From: an uncultured Peptoniphilus sp.
GTDB taxonomy: Bacteria > Bacillota > Clostridia > Tissierellales > Peptoniphilaceae
Assembly (NCBI GenBank): GCA_946999425.1
Contig: CAMQDG010000026.1
Span: forward strand, 1 to 18,143
Reading direction: 5' to 3'
DNA: 18,143 bases
In this document: one piece after another, positions 1 through 7,963 of the stretch
How positions within the stretch are numbered: position 1 is the first letter of the stretch
Layout: each line of letters opens with the position of its first letter
Notes under the pieces: model-generated
The model's database searches: none
What the model was told of the DNA's origin: nothing
The model's input: the letters and a program-made list of their open reading frames with translations, nothing else
Position numbers and translations under genes: made by a program

Positions 1-2975
1 AGATTGAAAATGGCATAATAGAGTCAATTTTATTAAATGAAGCATGCTCCTCAGGCTGTGGCTCTTTTCTTGAAACTTTTGCAAAAACTGTAAATATGAC
101 TGCTGAAGAATTTTCTAAAGAAGCCTTAAAATCTAAAAATCCTGTAGATTTAGGAAGTAGATGCACAGTTTTTATGAATTCCAATGTAAAACAGGCGCAA
201 AAAGAAGGGGAAAGCCTTGAAGATATTTCTGCAGGTTTGGCATTTTCTGTAATAAGAAACGCAATTCAAAAAGTAATAAAAATCAGGGATCCTAAAGAAC
301 TTGGACAACATATTGTGGTTCAAGGGGGAACATTTTTAAGTGATGCAGTTTTAAGAGCTTTTGAAATAATAACAGGAAGAAATGCTACAAGACCATCTAT
401 TTCAGGATTGATGGGGGCTTTCGGCATGGCACTTATATCTAAAGAAAGAGCAAAAGAAAAATCAGAAATTATATCTTTTGAAGATTTAAAAAAATTTACA
501 TACAAAACTATGGATGCAAAATGTGGAAGATGTACAAACAATTGTGCTTTAAGAGTCAACATATTTCCAAATAATAAGAGATATATTTCAGGTAACAGAT
601 GTGAAAGAGGATCAGGTCTTTCTATAAAATCAGATGTGGAAATTCCAAACTTATATAAATATAAATACGAAAGACTTTTTAATTTAAAAGAATTTAGTGA
701 TGGAAGAAGGGGACAAGTAGGGATCCCTCGAGTTTTAAATATGTATGAAAATTATCCTTTTTGGCATGATTTCTTTGAGACTTTAGGCTTTAATGTTGTT
801 TTATCTGATGAGTCTACAAGAAAAACTTATGAAGAAGGTATTGAATCAATAACTTCAGAAACAGCTTGCTATCCAGCTAAAATAAGTCATGGTCACATTG
901 AAAATTTAATAAAAAAAGGAATAAAATTTATTTTTTATCCTGGAGTTTTTTATGAAGAAAAGGAATTTTACAATCAAAATAACAATTTAAATTGTCCTGT
1001 CGTTGCAGGTTATAGTGAAGTAATAAAAAATAATGTTGAGAATATAAAAAATGAAAATGTAAAATTTTTAAATCCTTTTATATCCTTTGCAGACAGAAAA
1101 AAACTTGAAACAAGAATGGCAGACATTTTTAAAAATATACCTTTAAAGGAAGTAAGAGAAGCTGTAAGAGCAGGATATAGGGCACAGGACTTATATAGAT
1201 ATGATGTTGAACTTCAAGGAATAAAAGCACTTAACTATCTTAAAGAAAACAAAAAAAGAGGAATAGTTCTTGCGGGAAGGCCCTATCACATTGATCCTGA
1301 AATAAATCATGGAATACCTGAACTTATAACATCTCTTGGACTTGCAGTTTTATCTGAAGACAGTATAGGAGGTCTTACAGATACGGACGGAGCTTTAAGA
1401 GTTCTTGACCAATGGACCTACCATGCAAGATTATATAGGGCGGCAAAATTTGTAGGCAAAAATGAAAACCTTGAAATGGTTCAGCTTAACAGCTTTGGAT
1501 GTGGAATAGATGCAATAACAACAGATCAAGTTAATGAAATCTTAAAATCTTATAATAAAATTCATACAGTTTTAAAAATTGATGAAGTAAGTAATTTAGG
1601 GGCAATAAAAATAAGAATAAGATCTTTGCTTGAAACAGTTGAAAATAGAAAAGTAATAAAGGCGAATAAAAAGTATAAATTTGAACCAGTCTTATTCACC
1701 CAAGAAAACAAAAAAAATCATACAATTTTGATGCCACAAATGTCACCTATACACTTTAAGCTTTTGTCTTCAATTTTAAAAGAAGAGGGATTCAACATAG
1801 AACTCCTTGAAAGAGTTGACAGTAAAGTTGTAAATGAAGGGCTTAAATATGTAAATAATGACGCTTGTTATCCCACAACATTTGTTGTAGGTCAATTTAT
1901 GGATGCAGTAAAAAGTGGAAAATATGATGTTAATAATTTGACCCTACTAATATCTCAAACGGGAGGAGCTTGTCGTGCATCAAACTATGTAGGCTTAATA
2001 AGAAAAGCGTTAAAAGATGCAGGTTATGGACAGGTTCCAGTTTTAGCTCTATCCTTTCAGGGAATAGAAAAGCATCCGGGAATAAAACTTCCAAAAAGTC
2101 ATATAATAAAACTTTTTAGAAAATTAATAATTACAATGCAGTATGGAGATCTTTTGAGTAGACTCCTTCATGCAACAAGACCATATGAAAAAATAAAAGG
2201 CTCATCAAATATTTTAATGAAAAATTGGATTGAAAAAATTCAAAAGGAAAAATCCTTTGACATAAATATATTTAGGGCCTATGTAAGTTCAATGATAAGA
2301 GATTTCTCGAGACTTGAAATTAATGATGAAATCAAACCAAAAGTCGGTATAGTAGGAGAAATACTTGTTAAATATCTACCAGCAGCAAACAATCATCTAA
2401 TAGATAAACTTGAAGAAGAAGGAGCAGAAGCAGTAATATCAGACTTAACTGATTTTATTTTATATGGATTTAAAAACTCTCAAATAAAAGCGAAAGAGCT
2501 TTCAAAGTCGAAGTTTGCAGGATTTTTAGGAAATCTGGGAGTAAAATATATAGACATTTACAGAAATATAGTAAGAGAATTTTTAAAAGATTCCCGCTAC
2601 CCAGTTCCTGAAAAAATTCAAACAATAATGTCCTATGCCAATAAATATGTAAGTCTTTCAAATCAATATGGAGAAGGATGGCTCCTAACAGGTGAAATGG
2701 TAGATTTAATTGAGCATGGAGTAAAAAATATTGTTTGCGTTCAGCCCTTTGGTTGTCTTCCCAATCACATAACAGGAAAAGGAGTAATAAAAGCAATAAG
2801 AAATGATTACAATGATGTAAACATAGTTCCCATAGACTTTGACGCATCAGCAAGTGAAGTAAATCAATTTAACAGAATTAAACTTATGCTTTCCATGGCA
2901 AAAAACAATTTGGAAAAAACTGAAGGAAAAATATTAAATCCAAAAAAGAAAAAAAGAGAAATTAAATTTAAATAA
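1..2975 (+). CDS. Large acyl-CoA dehydratase activase-related protein (5' truncated by window)
   Basis: The reading frame is open to the left edge (first whole codon at 3), so the gene starts upstream; 990 residues are visible. Visible residues 12-24 read NEACSSGCGSFLE, the iron-sulfur motif of BcrAD/BadFG/HgdC-type activases. A second cysteine follows at residue 54 (GSRCTVF), 39 residues after Cys15, the spacing of the two cluster ligands in HgdC. A GG nucleotide-binding motif (VVQGGTF, about 104-110) ends the ASKHA ATPase domain. The remainder resembles the DUF2229/HgdB-like part, with a Cys cluster at 174/177/181/200 and conserved cysteines at 289 (ETACYP), 622 (NDACYP), 657 (GGACR) and 918 (PFGCLP). 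Family members of this fused type are about 1400 residues and carry two ASKHA domains, so the missing part is probably the first one. Known activases reduce a dehydratase by ATP-driven electron transfer; the substrate of these stand-alone large proteins is not established. The gene ends one base before a terminator. Confidence 0.85.
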   Translation, partial: IENGIIESILLNEACSSGCGSFLETFAKTVNMTAEEFSKEALKSKNPVDLGSRCTVFMNSNVKQAQKEGESLEDISAGLAFSVIRNAIQKVIKIRDPKELGQHIVVQGGTFLSDAVLRAFEIITGRNATRPSISGLMGAFGMALISKERAKEKSEIISFEDLKKFTYKTMDAKCGRCTNNCALRVNIFPNNKRYISGNRCERGSGLSIKSDVEIPNLYKYKYERLFNLKEFSDGRRGQVGIPRVLNMYENYPFWHDFFETLGFNVVLSDESTRKTYEEGIESITSETACYPAKISHGHIENLIKKGIKFIFYPGVFYEEKEFYNQNNNLNCPVVAGYSEVIKNNVENIKNENVKFLNPFISFADRKKLETRMADIFKNIPLKEVREAVRAGYRAQDLYRYDVELQGIKALNYLKENKKRGIVLAGRPYHIDPEINHGIPELITSLGLAVLSEDSIGGLTDTDGALRVLDQWTYHARLYRAAKFVGKNENLEMVQLNSFGCGIDAITTDQVNEILKSYNKIHTVLKIDEVSNLGAIKIRIRSLLETVENRKVIKANKKYKFEPVLFTQENKKNHTILMPQMSPIHFKLLSSILKEEGFNIELLERVDSKVVNEGLKYVNNDACYPTTFVVGQFMDAVKSGKYDVNNLTLLISQTGGACRASNYVGLIRKALKDAGYGQVPVLALSFQGIEKHPGIKLPKSHIIKLFRKLIITMQYGDLLSRLLHATRPYEKIKGSSNILMKNWIEKIQKEKSFDINIFRAYVSSMIRDFSRLEINDEIKPKVGIVGEILVKYLPAANNHLIDKLEEEGAEAVISDLTDFILYGFKNSQIKAKELSKSKFAGFLGNLGVKYIDIYRNIVREFLKDSRYPVPEKIQTIMSYANKYVSLSNQYGEGWLLTGEMVDLIEHGVKNIVCVQPFGCLPNHITGKGVIKAIRNDYNDVNIVPIDFDASASEVNQFNRIKLMLSMAKNNLEKTEGKILNPKKKKREIKFK

Positions 2976-2977
2976 AG

Positions 2978-3019
2978 AAAAAGGAAGTTTTGTGGTGACC
3001 CATAAAACTTCCTTTTTTT
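2978..3019. terminator. Bidirectional intrinsic terminator between convergent genes
   Basis: An 18-bp stem pairs 2978-2995 with 3000-3017, including one G.T pair, around the loop TGAC. It is followed by a T run on the + strand and by an A-rich left flank that gives a T run on the - strand. It lies between the stop of the activase gene (2973-2975) and the stop of the opposing reductase gene (3024-3026), so it can serve both. Confidence 0.9.
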
Positions 3020-3023
3020 ATTT

Positions 3024-4157
3024 TCAGCTTTCAAATTCAAAGCTTATTTTTTTAAGGACTGGAGTTACAGCAATGTGTTGAGGGCAAATTTTTTCGCATT
3101 TTTTACAACTAATGCAGGATCCAGCTTTTTCTGAATTTCTTGTTGCAAGTTCATAATCGTGAGAATAGTCCGCCTTAGGATAAATTACATGGGCATTATA
3201 AAGCTCAATTAATTTAGGAATAAAAATATTTTTTGGGCAACCTTCAATACAATATTCACAAAAAGTACAAGGAACCTGATCAATGTCTTTTAAGATTTTT
3301 ACAACTTTTTCAATTGCCACATAATCTTTCTCATTAAGCTTTTCAAAATTTGTCATAAAGTCCATGTTGTCTTTCATTTGTTCAAGGCTACTCATACCTG
3401 AAAGAACCATTTCAACACCATCAAAACTTGCTACATATCTTATAGCATAACTTGCTGGAGAAAAATTTGAAATTTGAGAAAAAATATTTTCAGCTTCCTT
3501 AGGTAAGTTTGCAAGTTTTCCACCCTTAACAGGCTCCATAACAATAATGTCCTTATTATATTTTCTTGCAATTTCATAATTTTCTTTTCCCTTTATTTTT
3601 TCATCTTCAAAATCAATGTAGTTAATTTGAAGCTGAATCATTTCCAGCTCCGGATGACTTTTTAAAATTTCATCCAAAAGTTCAGGAGAGTCGTGAAAAG
3701 ACATGCCTATATGTTTTATAAGGCCCTTATTTTTTAAATCTATAAGACTTTCAAAGGCCTTGCAGTCTAAAAATTTTTGGTAATTATTTTTAGAAACTGC
3801 ATGTATTAAATAATTGTCAAAATAATCTACTCCGCAAATATGTAGCTGTTCATTAAAAAATTTATAAATTTCTTCCTGACTGTTAAAGTAAGGAGCTGTA
3901 AGCTTATTTGTAAGAATATATTCTTCACGTTTATGACGGGAAGATAGACATTTTTTAACTGCAACTTCACTTAATCCGCCGTGATATCCGTGGGCAGTAT
4001 CAAAATAATTAAAACCATTTTCTAAAAAATAATCCACCATTTTTGAAACCTCTTCAAAATTTACCTTATCTTCAGATAAGTCTTTTTTATCAACTTTATT
4101 TTGAGGAAGCCTCATAAGTCCGAATCCTAATTTTTTATTACCGAATTTTTTGCACAA
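3024..4157 (-). CDS. Aldo/keto reductase with C-terminal two-[4Fe-4S] ferredoxin-like segment
   Basis: This is a 377-residue protein from the TTG start. The N-terminal TIM-barrel aldo/keto reductase domain (about 1-285) shows the catalytic tetrad: Asp53 and Tyr58 in FDTAHGY, Lys85 in TNKL and His119 in LIHA. The C-terminus carries two CxxCxxCxxxCP motifs (Cys297/300/303/307 and Cys348/351/354/358), each expected to bind a [4Fe-4S] cluster. This architecture is common in anaerobes and suggests a soluble oxidoreductase linking NAD(P)H or ferredoxin to a carbonyl substrate; the substrate cannot be inferred. The start is chosen at TTG 4157 because AGAGGTGA lies five bases upstream. An in-frame ATG at 4181 lies upstream of that ribosome site and would add eight unlikely residues. 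The gene stands alone, convergent with the activase gene and divergent from the metal ATPase. I could not define a convincing promoter for it. Confidence 0.88.
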   Translation of the reverse strand: MCKKFGNKKLGFGLMRLPQNKVDKKDLSEDKVNFEEVSKMVDYFLENGFNYFDTAHGYHGGLSEVAVKKCLSSRHKREEYILTNKLTAPYFNSQEEIYKFFNEQLHICGVDYFDNYLIHAVSKNNYQKFLDCKAFESLIDLKNKGLIKHIGMSFHDSPELLDEILKSHPELEMIQLQINYIDFEDEKIKGKENYEIARKYNKDIIVMEPVKGGKLANLPKEAENIFSQISNFSPASYAIRYVASFDGVEMVLSGMSSLEQMKDNMDFMTNFEKLNEKDYVAIEKVVKILKDIDQVPCTFCEYCIEGCPKNIFIPKLIELYNAHVIYPKADYSHDYELATRNSEKAGSCISCKKCEKICPQHIAVTPVLKKISFEFES

Positions 4158-4161
4158 ATAA

Positions 4162-4170
4162 ATCACCTCT
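4162..4170 (-). promoter_or_regulatory. Ribosome binding site fixing a TTG start for the aldo/keto reductase
   Basis: Read on the minus strand this is AGAGGTGAT, followed by a short spacer and TTG at 4157-4155. It lies inside the longer reading frame opened by the ATG at 4181, so the longer start would use no comparable site. The same AGAGGTG pattern with 4-5 bases of spacing precedes the TTG start of the V-ATPase A subunit. Confidence 0.75.
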
Positions 4171-4196
4171 ATAAATATCATATCCTATAATAAAAA

Positions 4197-4212
4197 ACTT
4201 TTCAGGAAAAGT
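4197..4212. repeat. Short palindrome upstream of the metal ATPase -35 box
   Basis: ACTTTTC-AG-GAAAAGT is a perfect 7-base inverted repeat ending two bases before TTGACA, in the divergent region between the aldo/keto reductase and the metal ATPase. It may be a second protein-binding site or may lie in the reductase promoter. Such AT-rich palindromes can arise by chance. Confidence 0.35.
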
Positions 4213-4213
4213 G

Positions 4214-4242
4214 TTGACAAATAGAAATATAAGATTTAATAT
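4214..4242 (+). promoter_or_regulatory. Sigma-A-type promoter of the metal efflux ATPase
   Basis: A perfect -35 box TTGACA (4214-4219), a 17-base spacer and the -10 box TAATAT (4237-4242) give a near-consensus promoter. Transcription would begin near 4249-4250, leaving a leader of about 35 bases before the ATG at 4285. The -10 box is embedded in the operator described next, as expected for a tightly repressed, inducible gene. Confidence 0.85.
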
Positions 4243-4270
4243 GAACGTATGAATAATCGTTCATATTAAA
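4235..4270. promoter_or_regulatory. ArsR/SmtB-like operator over the -10 box and start site
   Basis: An inverted repeat with 13-base arms (4235-4247 and 4258-4270) and a 10-base centre covers the -10 box and the likely transcription start. Nested in it is TATGAA-N6-TTCATA at 4248-4265, which has the TGAA-N6-TTCA spacing of SmtB-type operators. A further TATGAA half-site lies at 4240-4245, eight bases upstream in the same orientation. Metal-sensing ArsR/SmtB repressors (CadC, SmtB, CzrA) commonly control Zn/Cd ATPases through such sites and release DNA on metal binding. That the binding protein is of this family is inference; no such gene lies in the window. Confidence 0.75.
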
Positions 4271-4284
4271 AAAGGAGGTAAGTT

Positions 4285-6447
4285 ATGCTTAAAACAATTA
4301 ATACTAAGAATTTAAAAAAACTAACAAAAGAAAGTCCTCATATTGTTGAAGAAAATTTACAATTGGAGAATAATGAAGAAATTTTTAAATCCTCTTTCAT
4401 TTTAAAGGGTTTAAATTGCCCTAACTGCACTGCAAAAATTATAAATGATATAAAAAAAGATCGAAGAGTTGTAGATTTAGACTATAATTTTTCAAATCAA
4501 AAATTATCTCTTTTACACAGGGGAAAGGAAAGCATAAAAAATGCTGTTGAAGCCTCTGTAAAAAAATTTGAAAAAGATGTTGAGGTAATTGAAGATATAA
4601 AAAAAATAGATGGTGACCAAATAGAAGAAGACGAGGAAGAAAAAATAAGCCCCTATAAAATTGGAATTTATATAGTTTCTTTTTTATTTTTATTAAAGGG
4701 ATTTTTTATGGAGCCTTTTTCTTATGAAAATTATATAATCATAGGTCTTTATTTTGCCTTGGGTTATCATGTTCTTTTAAAAGCAATAAAAAATATAGGA
4801 CATGGAGAAATATTTGATGAAAATTTCTTAATGAGTCTTGCAACCATTGCAGCTATTTTAATAGGCGAATATCCAGAAGCATTGGCAGTTATGTTATTTT
4901 ATAATGTAGGTGAACTTTTTGAAGATATGGCTCTTGAAAAAAGTAGAAAAAACATTAAGACAATGCTTGAATTAAAACCAAGTTTTGCAAATGTGTTAAG
5001 GGGAGAGAACTTTATAAAAGTTGCACCTGAAGAAGTAAAACCTGGAGAAATAGTCATTGTAAGACCTGGTGAAAAAGTTGCCCTTGAAGGAATCGTAAAA
5101 GAAGGTCAATCTTTTATAGACACCTCAAACTTAACGGGAGAATCCATTCCTGTAAAAGTTAATGTTGGAGATGAAATTCATTCTGGATCAATAAATACTG
5201 GAAGTATTTTACAAATAGAAGTTACAAAAGCCTATGCAGAAGGAAGTATAGCAAAAATAATTGATTTAGTAGAAAATGCAGGTTCAAAAAAAGCCTCAGT
5301 AGAAAAAACAATTACGAAATTTTCAAGAGTTTATACTCCCATTGTATGTTTAATATCCTTAATGATGCTCTTGTTAGGGCCGAAAATTTTTAACATTGAA
5401 TTTAAGGAAGCGGTTTATCGTGGAGCTTTGTTTTTAGTTTTATCGTGCCCTTGTGCCTTTATTATTTCAGTTCCTCTTGGAATTTTTGGAGGAATAGGAG
5501 CGGCATCAAGATCAGGAATATTTGTAAAAGGTGGAAATTATCTTGAAGCCTTAAAAAATATAGAGGCAATGGTTTTTGATAAAACAGGAACAATTACAAA
5601 GGGAGTTTTTGAAGTTTCTCAAATAAAAACTTTTGAGAATTATTCTGAAGAAGAAGTTTTAAAACTCGCAGCCCTTGGTGAACAAGGTTCAAACCATCCT
5701 ATAGCAAGAGCCATAAAAAATAAATATGGAAAAATAAATGAAGTGCCTGAGAATTTTAAAGAGATTTCAGGAAAGGGAATAAGTTACACATATAAAGATA
5801 AAAAAGTTTTAGTTGGTAATGCTTCTTTAGTAAATAAAAAGTCTGAAGAAGGTGGAACTCAGGTTTATGTTTCAGTGGACGGCAATGTGGTAGGCATGAT
5901 TCTCGTGTCCGACATAGTAAAGCCTGAAGCAAAAAGATTTATTCAAACTTTGAAAAAATTAAAAATAAAAACTTATATGCTTTCAGGAGATACTGAAGAA
6001 AGTGCACAAAAATTCGGAAAATTTGTAGGAATAGATTTTGTAAAGGGCGGACTTCTTCCCTTAGACAAGGTTAAAGAATTTGAAAAAATTAAAAAATCAA
6101 ATAAAGGGAATGTTTCCTTTGTAGGAGATGGGGTTAACGACAGTCCCGTTCTTGCTTTAAGCGATATTGGAATTTCCATGGGTCAAATAGGAAGTGACAT
6201 TGCCATTGAAGCATCAGATGTTGTAATAATGACTGATGAATTAAACAAAATAACAAAGGGAATTACAATTTCAAAAGAAACTTCGAAAATAGTAAATCAA
6301 AATATAATTTTTGCTTTTGGAGTTAAATTAATAGTTTTAGTTCTGGGTGCTTTAGGTTTAGCTAGTATGTGGGCAGGAGTTTTTGCAGATACGGGAGTAA
6401 CTTTAATAGCAATATTAAATTCTCTCAGAGCTTTAAAAATAAAATAA
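4285..6447 (+). CDS. PIB-2-type Zn(II)/Cd(II)/Pb(II)-translocating P-type ATPase (CadA/ZntA-like)
   Basis: This 720-residue membrane pump exports divalent soft metals using ATP. One HMA metal-binding domain (about 35-105) carries Cys45-Pro-Asn-Cys48, followed by an acidic linker (about 109-120). The actuator domain has TGES (284-287). The transport site is Cys388-Pro-Cys390 in LSCPCAF. The phosphorylated aspartate is Asp432 in DKTGT. The nucleotide-binding domain has Ser-Asn-His471-Pro, and the hinge is GDGVND (614-619). Lys681 (FGVK) and Asp702 (ADTG) in the last two membrane helices match the Lys/Asp pair specific to Zn/Cd/Pb pumps of the ZntA/CadA group and separate it from copper pumps. 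ATG is preceded by AAGGAGGT at good spacing. It is monocistronic: its own operator-promoter lies upstream and a terminator downstream. The expected ArsR-family repressor gene is not adjacent. Confidence 0.93.
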   Translation: MLKTINTKNLKKLTKESPHIVEENLQLENNEEIFKSSFILKGLNCPNCTAKIINDIKKDRRVVDLDYNFSNQKLSLLHRGKESIKNAVEASVKKFEKDVEVIEDIKKIDGDQIEEDEEEKISPYKIGIYIVSFLFLLKGFFMEPFSYENYIIIGLYFALGYHVLLKAIKNIGHGEIFDENFLMSLATIAAILIGEYPEALAVMLFYNVGELFEDMALEKSRKNIKTMLELKPSFANVLRGENFIKVAPEEVKPGEIVIVRPGEKVALEGIVKEGQSFIDTSNLTGESIPVKVNVGDEIHSGSINTGSILQIEVTKAYAEGSIAKIIDLVENAGSKKASVEKTITKFSRVYTPIVCLISLMMLLLGPKIFNIEFKEAVYRGALFLVLSCPCAFIISVPLGIFGGIGAASRSGIFVKGGNYLEALKNIEAMVFDKTGTITKGVFEVSQIKTFENYSEEEVLKLAALGEQGSNHPIARAIKNKYGKINEVPENFKEISGKGISYTYKDKKVLVGNASLVNKKSEEGGTQVYVSVDGNVVGMILVSDIVKPEAKRFIQTLKKLKIKTYMLSGDTEESAQKFGKFVGIDFVKGGLLPLDKVKEFEKIKKSNKGNVSFVGDGVNDSPVLALSDIGISMGQIGSDIAIEASDVVIMTDELNKITKGITISKETSKIVNQNIIFAFGVKLIVLVLGALGLASMWAGVFADTGVTLIAILNSLRALKIK

Positions 6448-6457
6448 AATAAAATTT

Positions 6458-6496
6458 ATAAACTGATAAGAAAATTTCTTATCAGTTTATTTTTTT
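6458..6496 (+). terminator. Intrinsic terminator of the metal ATPase gene
   Basis: A 13-bp perfect stem pairs 6458-6470 (containing AAACTGATAAG) with 6478-6490, around a seven-base loop AAAATTT, followed by a T run to 6496. It lies 10 bases after the ATPase stop codon and isolates that gene from the V-ATPase operon. Confidence 0.92.
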
Positions 6497-6499
6497 AAG

Positions 6500-6527
6500 T
6501 TTACTTTTTTATATTTAGGTTTATAAT
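6500..6527 (+). promoter_or_regulatory. Candidate promoter of the V/A-type ATPase operon
   Basis: TTTACT (6500-6505), a 16-base spacer and a perfect TATAAT (6522-6527) form a plausible sigma-A promoter directly after the metal-ATPase terminator. Start of transcription near 6534 would give an AT-rich leader of about 80 bases to the first ATG at 6615. In that leader I see only a weak imperfect hairpin (around 6547-6584) and no recognisable riboswitch. Confidence 0.6.
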
Positions 6528-6614
6528 GAAGTCGTTGAAGACTTATAAGGTTTTATAAAAAATGGGTAGAATAAAATTGAACCTACTTTATATACTTAAG
6601 AGAGAAGGGATTAA

Positions 6615-6935
6615 ATGAAAGAAACAATTGAAAGCATTATAAGTATAGACAAGAAAACTTCTAAGTTAATTAAAGAAACAGAAGAAAAAATAAAAAGCAT
6701 AAGGGAAGAAACTAAAAAAACTTTAGTTGAAATGGAGTCTAAAATTAACGGAGAAGCGACAAAAGAGGCCAATAAAAGTTATGATGAAATAATTGCAAGA
6801 GGTCAGGAAGAGGCGGATAAAAGACTTAGGGAAAATAAAAAGAAAATAGACGAAATAGACACTATCTATGAAGAAAAAAAAGAAAGACTTTTACAAGAGG
6901 CTTTTAATAAATTTATCTTATCGGTGAAGAAATGA
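6615..6935 (+). CDS. V/A-type ATPase subunit H (G-like peripheral stalk subunit)
   Basis: This 106-residue, highly charged protein is rich in Lys, Glu and Ala with almost no aromatic residues and reads as one continuous helix (about 5-95) capable of coiled coil. That composition and its place as first gene of the operon match the AhaH/AtpG/NtpF-type subunit, which pairs with subunit E to make the peripheral stalks tying the A3B3 head to subunit I. Sequence identity across this family is low, so the call rests on length, composition and position. ATG is preceded by AGAAGGGA. Its stop TGA overlaps the ATG of subunit C (ATGA), indicating coupled translation. Confidence 0.8.
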   Translation: MKETIESIISIDKKTSKLIKETEEKIKSIREETKKTLVEMESKINGEATKEANKSYDEIIARGQEEADKRLRENKKKIDEIDTIYEEKKERLLQEAFNKFILSVKK

Positions 6936-7963
6936 TTACAGGTGAATTTAATGCAGTAAATGCAAAAATGAGTGCCATGACATCAAAATTTTTACAAGAC
7001 AGTGATTATATAAACATGGCTAAGCTTATTAGTGTAAGTCAAATCATTGAATATTTAAAAAATACAAGTTTATCTTTTGTGTTTGATGGAGATGAAGACT
7101 CTTTTGAAGCCGAAAAAAAACTTCAGGTCTACAGAATAAATACAATAAAAAAATTAAGCAAATATTTTAAAGGAGTTTATAGAGAATTTGCCTTGGAACT
7201 TTTAAATGAGTTTACAATTATGGACATTAAAAAAATTCTCAGGACTTTAAAAATAGGCGACGGAGCAAGAACACTGGAATCAAGGCTAATTACTCTTAAT
7301 TACAGGGATTATGATATAAAAAATAATACTTCAATTGCAGATTTTATAGGAAAAATAAAAAATAAAGAATTTGCAAAGATTTTAAAACCCTATGCCGAAG
7401 AAAAAGATGACATTGTTCTTTTTTACATGGAAATGAATCTGGACAAGTTTTTTTATACCAAATTATTCAATTTGGTAAAAAAATTTGATAGGCAAAATAA
7501 AAAATCAGCCATGGAGCTTCTTGGAACTAGGATAGACCTTTTAAACATTATTTGGATTTATAGAGGACTTAAATATTATGATCTTTCTCCAGAAGAGCTT
7601 ATTAATTTTACAGTTTTAGGAGGTCATTATTTAAACTTTGACCATTTAAAAGACCTTTCTTATTCTAAATTAGATAAATTTGTAGAAAAAATAAAATCTG
7701 GACCCTATAAATTTTTGTTTGAAGGGACTTCTACGGACATATATATGGACAGAAGAAATAACAGATATATTTATTATTTGGCTAAAAGCGATTTTTTAAA
7801 AAACAATGATTTTTCAAAATTTATGGCATTTATTCTGCTTTTAAATTATGAAATTAAAGATTTAACTTCAGTTATGGAAAGCAGAAGATTTAATATGAGT
7901 CTTGACAGATCTCTTAATTATCTTGTCAGAAGTTACAAAGGAAGTGAACAAATTTGGCTCTAG
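6932..7963 (+). CDS. ntpC: V/A-type ATPase subunit C (central stalk adaptor, V-ATPase d-like)
   Basis: This 343-residue protein has the AC39/subunit C pattern: mostly helical, rich in Lys, Leu and aromatic residues, with an N-terminal SAMTSKFLQDSDY stretch and MELLGTRIDLLNIIWIYRGLKYY (about 190-215), a typical motif of this family. The subunit is the funnel-shaped adaptor between the membrane c-ring and the central shaft (D/F). It starts at the ATGA overlap with subunit H. Its 3' end overlaps the TTG start of subunit I by 10 bases. Lying before I rather than after E is unlike the classical ntp/aha order. The length is normal for the family. Confidence 0.87.
   Translation: MITGEFNAVNAKMSAMTSKFLQDSDYINMAKLISVSQIIEYLKNTSLSFVFDGDEDSFEAEKKLQVYRINTIKKLSKYFKGVYREFALELLNEFTIMDIKKILRTLKIGDGARTLESRLITLNYRDYDIKNNTSIADFIGKIKNKEFAKILKPYAEEKDDIVLFYMEMNLDKFFYTKLFNLVKKFDRQNKKSAMELLGTRIDLLNIIWIYRGLKYYDLSPEELINFTVLGGHYLNFDHLKDLSYSKLDKFVEKIKSGPYKFLFEGTSTDIYMDRRNNRYIYYLAKSDFLKNNDFSKFMAFILLLNYEIKDLTSVMESRRFNMSLDRSLNYLVRSYKGSEQIWL

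Noticed and set aside
2470..2853. A 127-codon opposite-strand open frame
   Set aside because: It is fully contained in the activase gene, has low-complexity Leu-rich translation and no family resemblance. The same applies to the other antisense frames (320-562, 5973-6179, 10277-10555, 12181-12492, 13061-13297, 17323-17553).
4158..4181. ATG 4181 as start of the aldo/keto reductase
   Set aside because: It lies upstream of the AGAGGTGA site that serves TTG 4157, has no comparable site of its own, and adds eight residues not expected in the family.
6497..6614. A riboswitch or small RNA in the V-ATPase leader
   Set aside because: Only weak, interrupted pairings such as AGGTT/AACCT are present and no known class is recognisable. 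The region is best explained as promoter plus a short AT-rich leader.
7456..7477. A hairpin TACCAAATT-ATTC-AATTTGGTA as a possible terminator or regulatory stem
   Set aside because: It lies within the coding sequence of ntpC, lacks a following T run on either strand, and the codons explain it.
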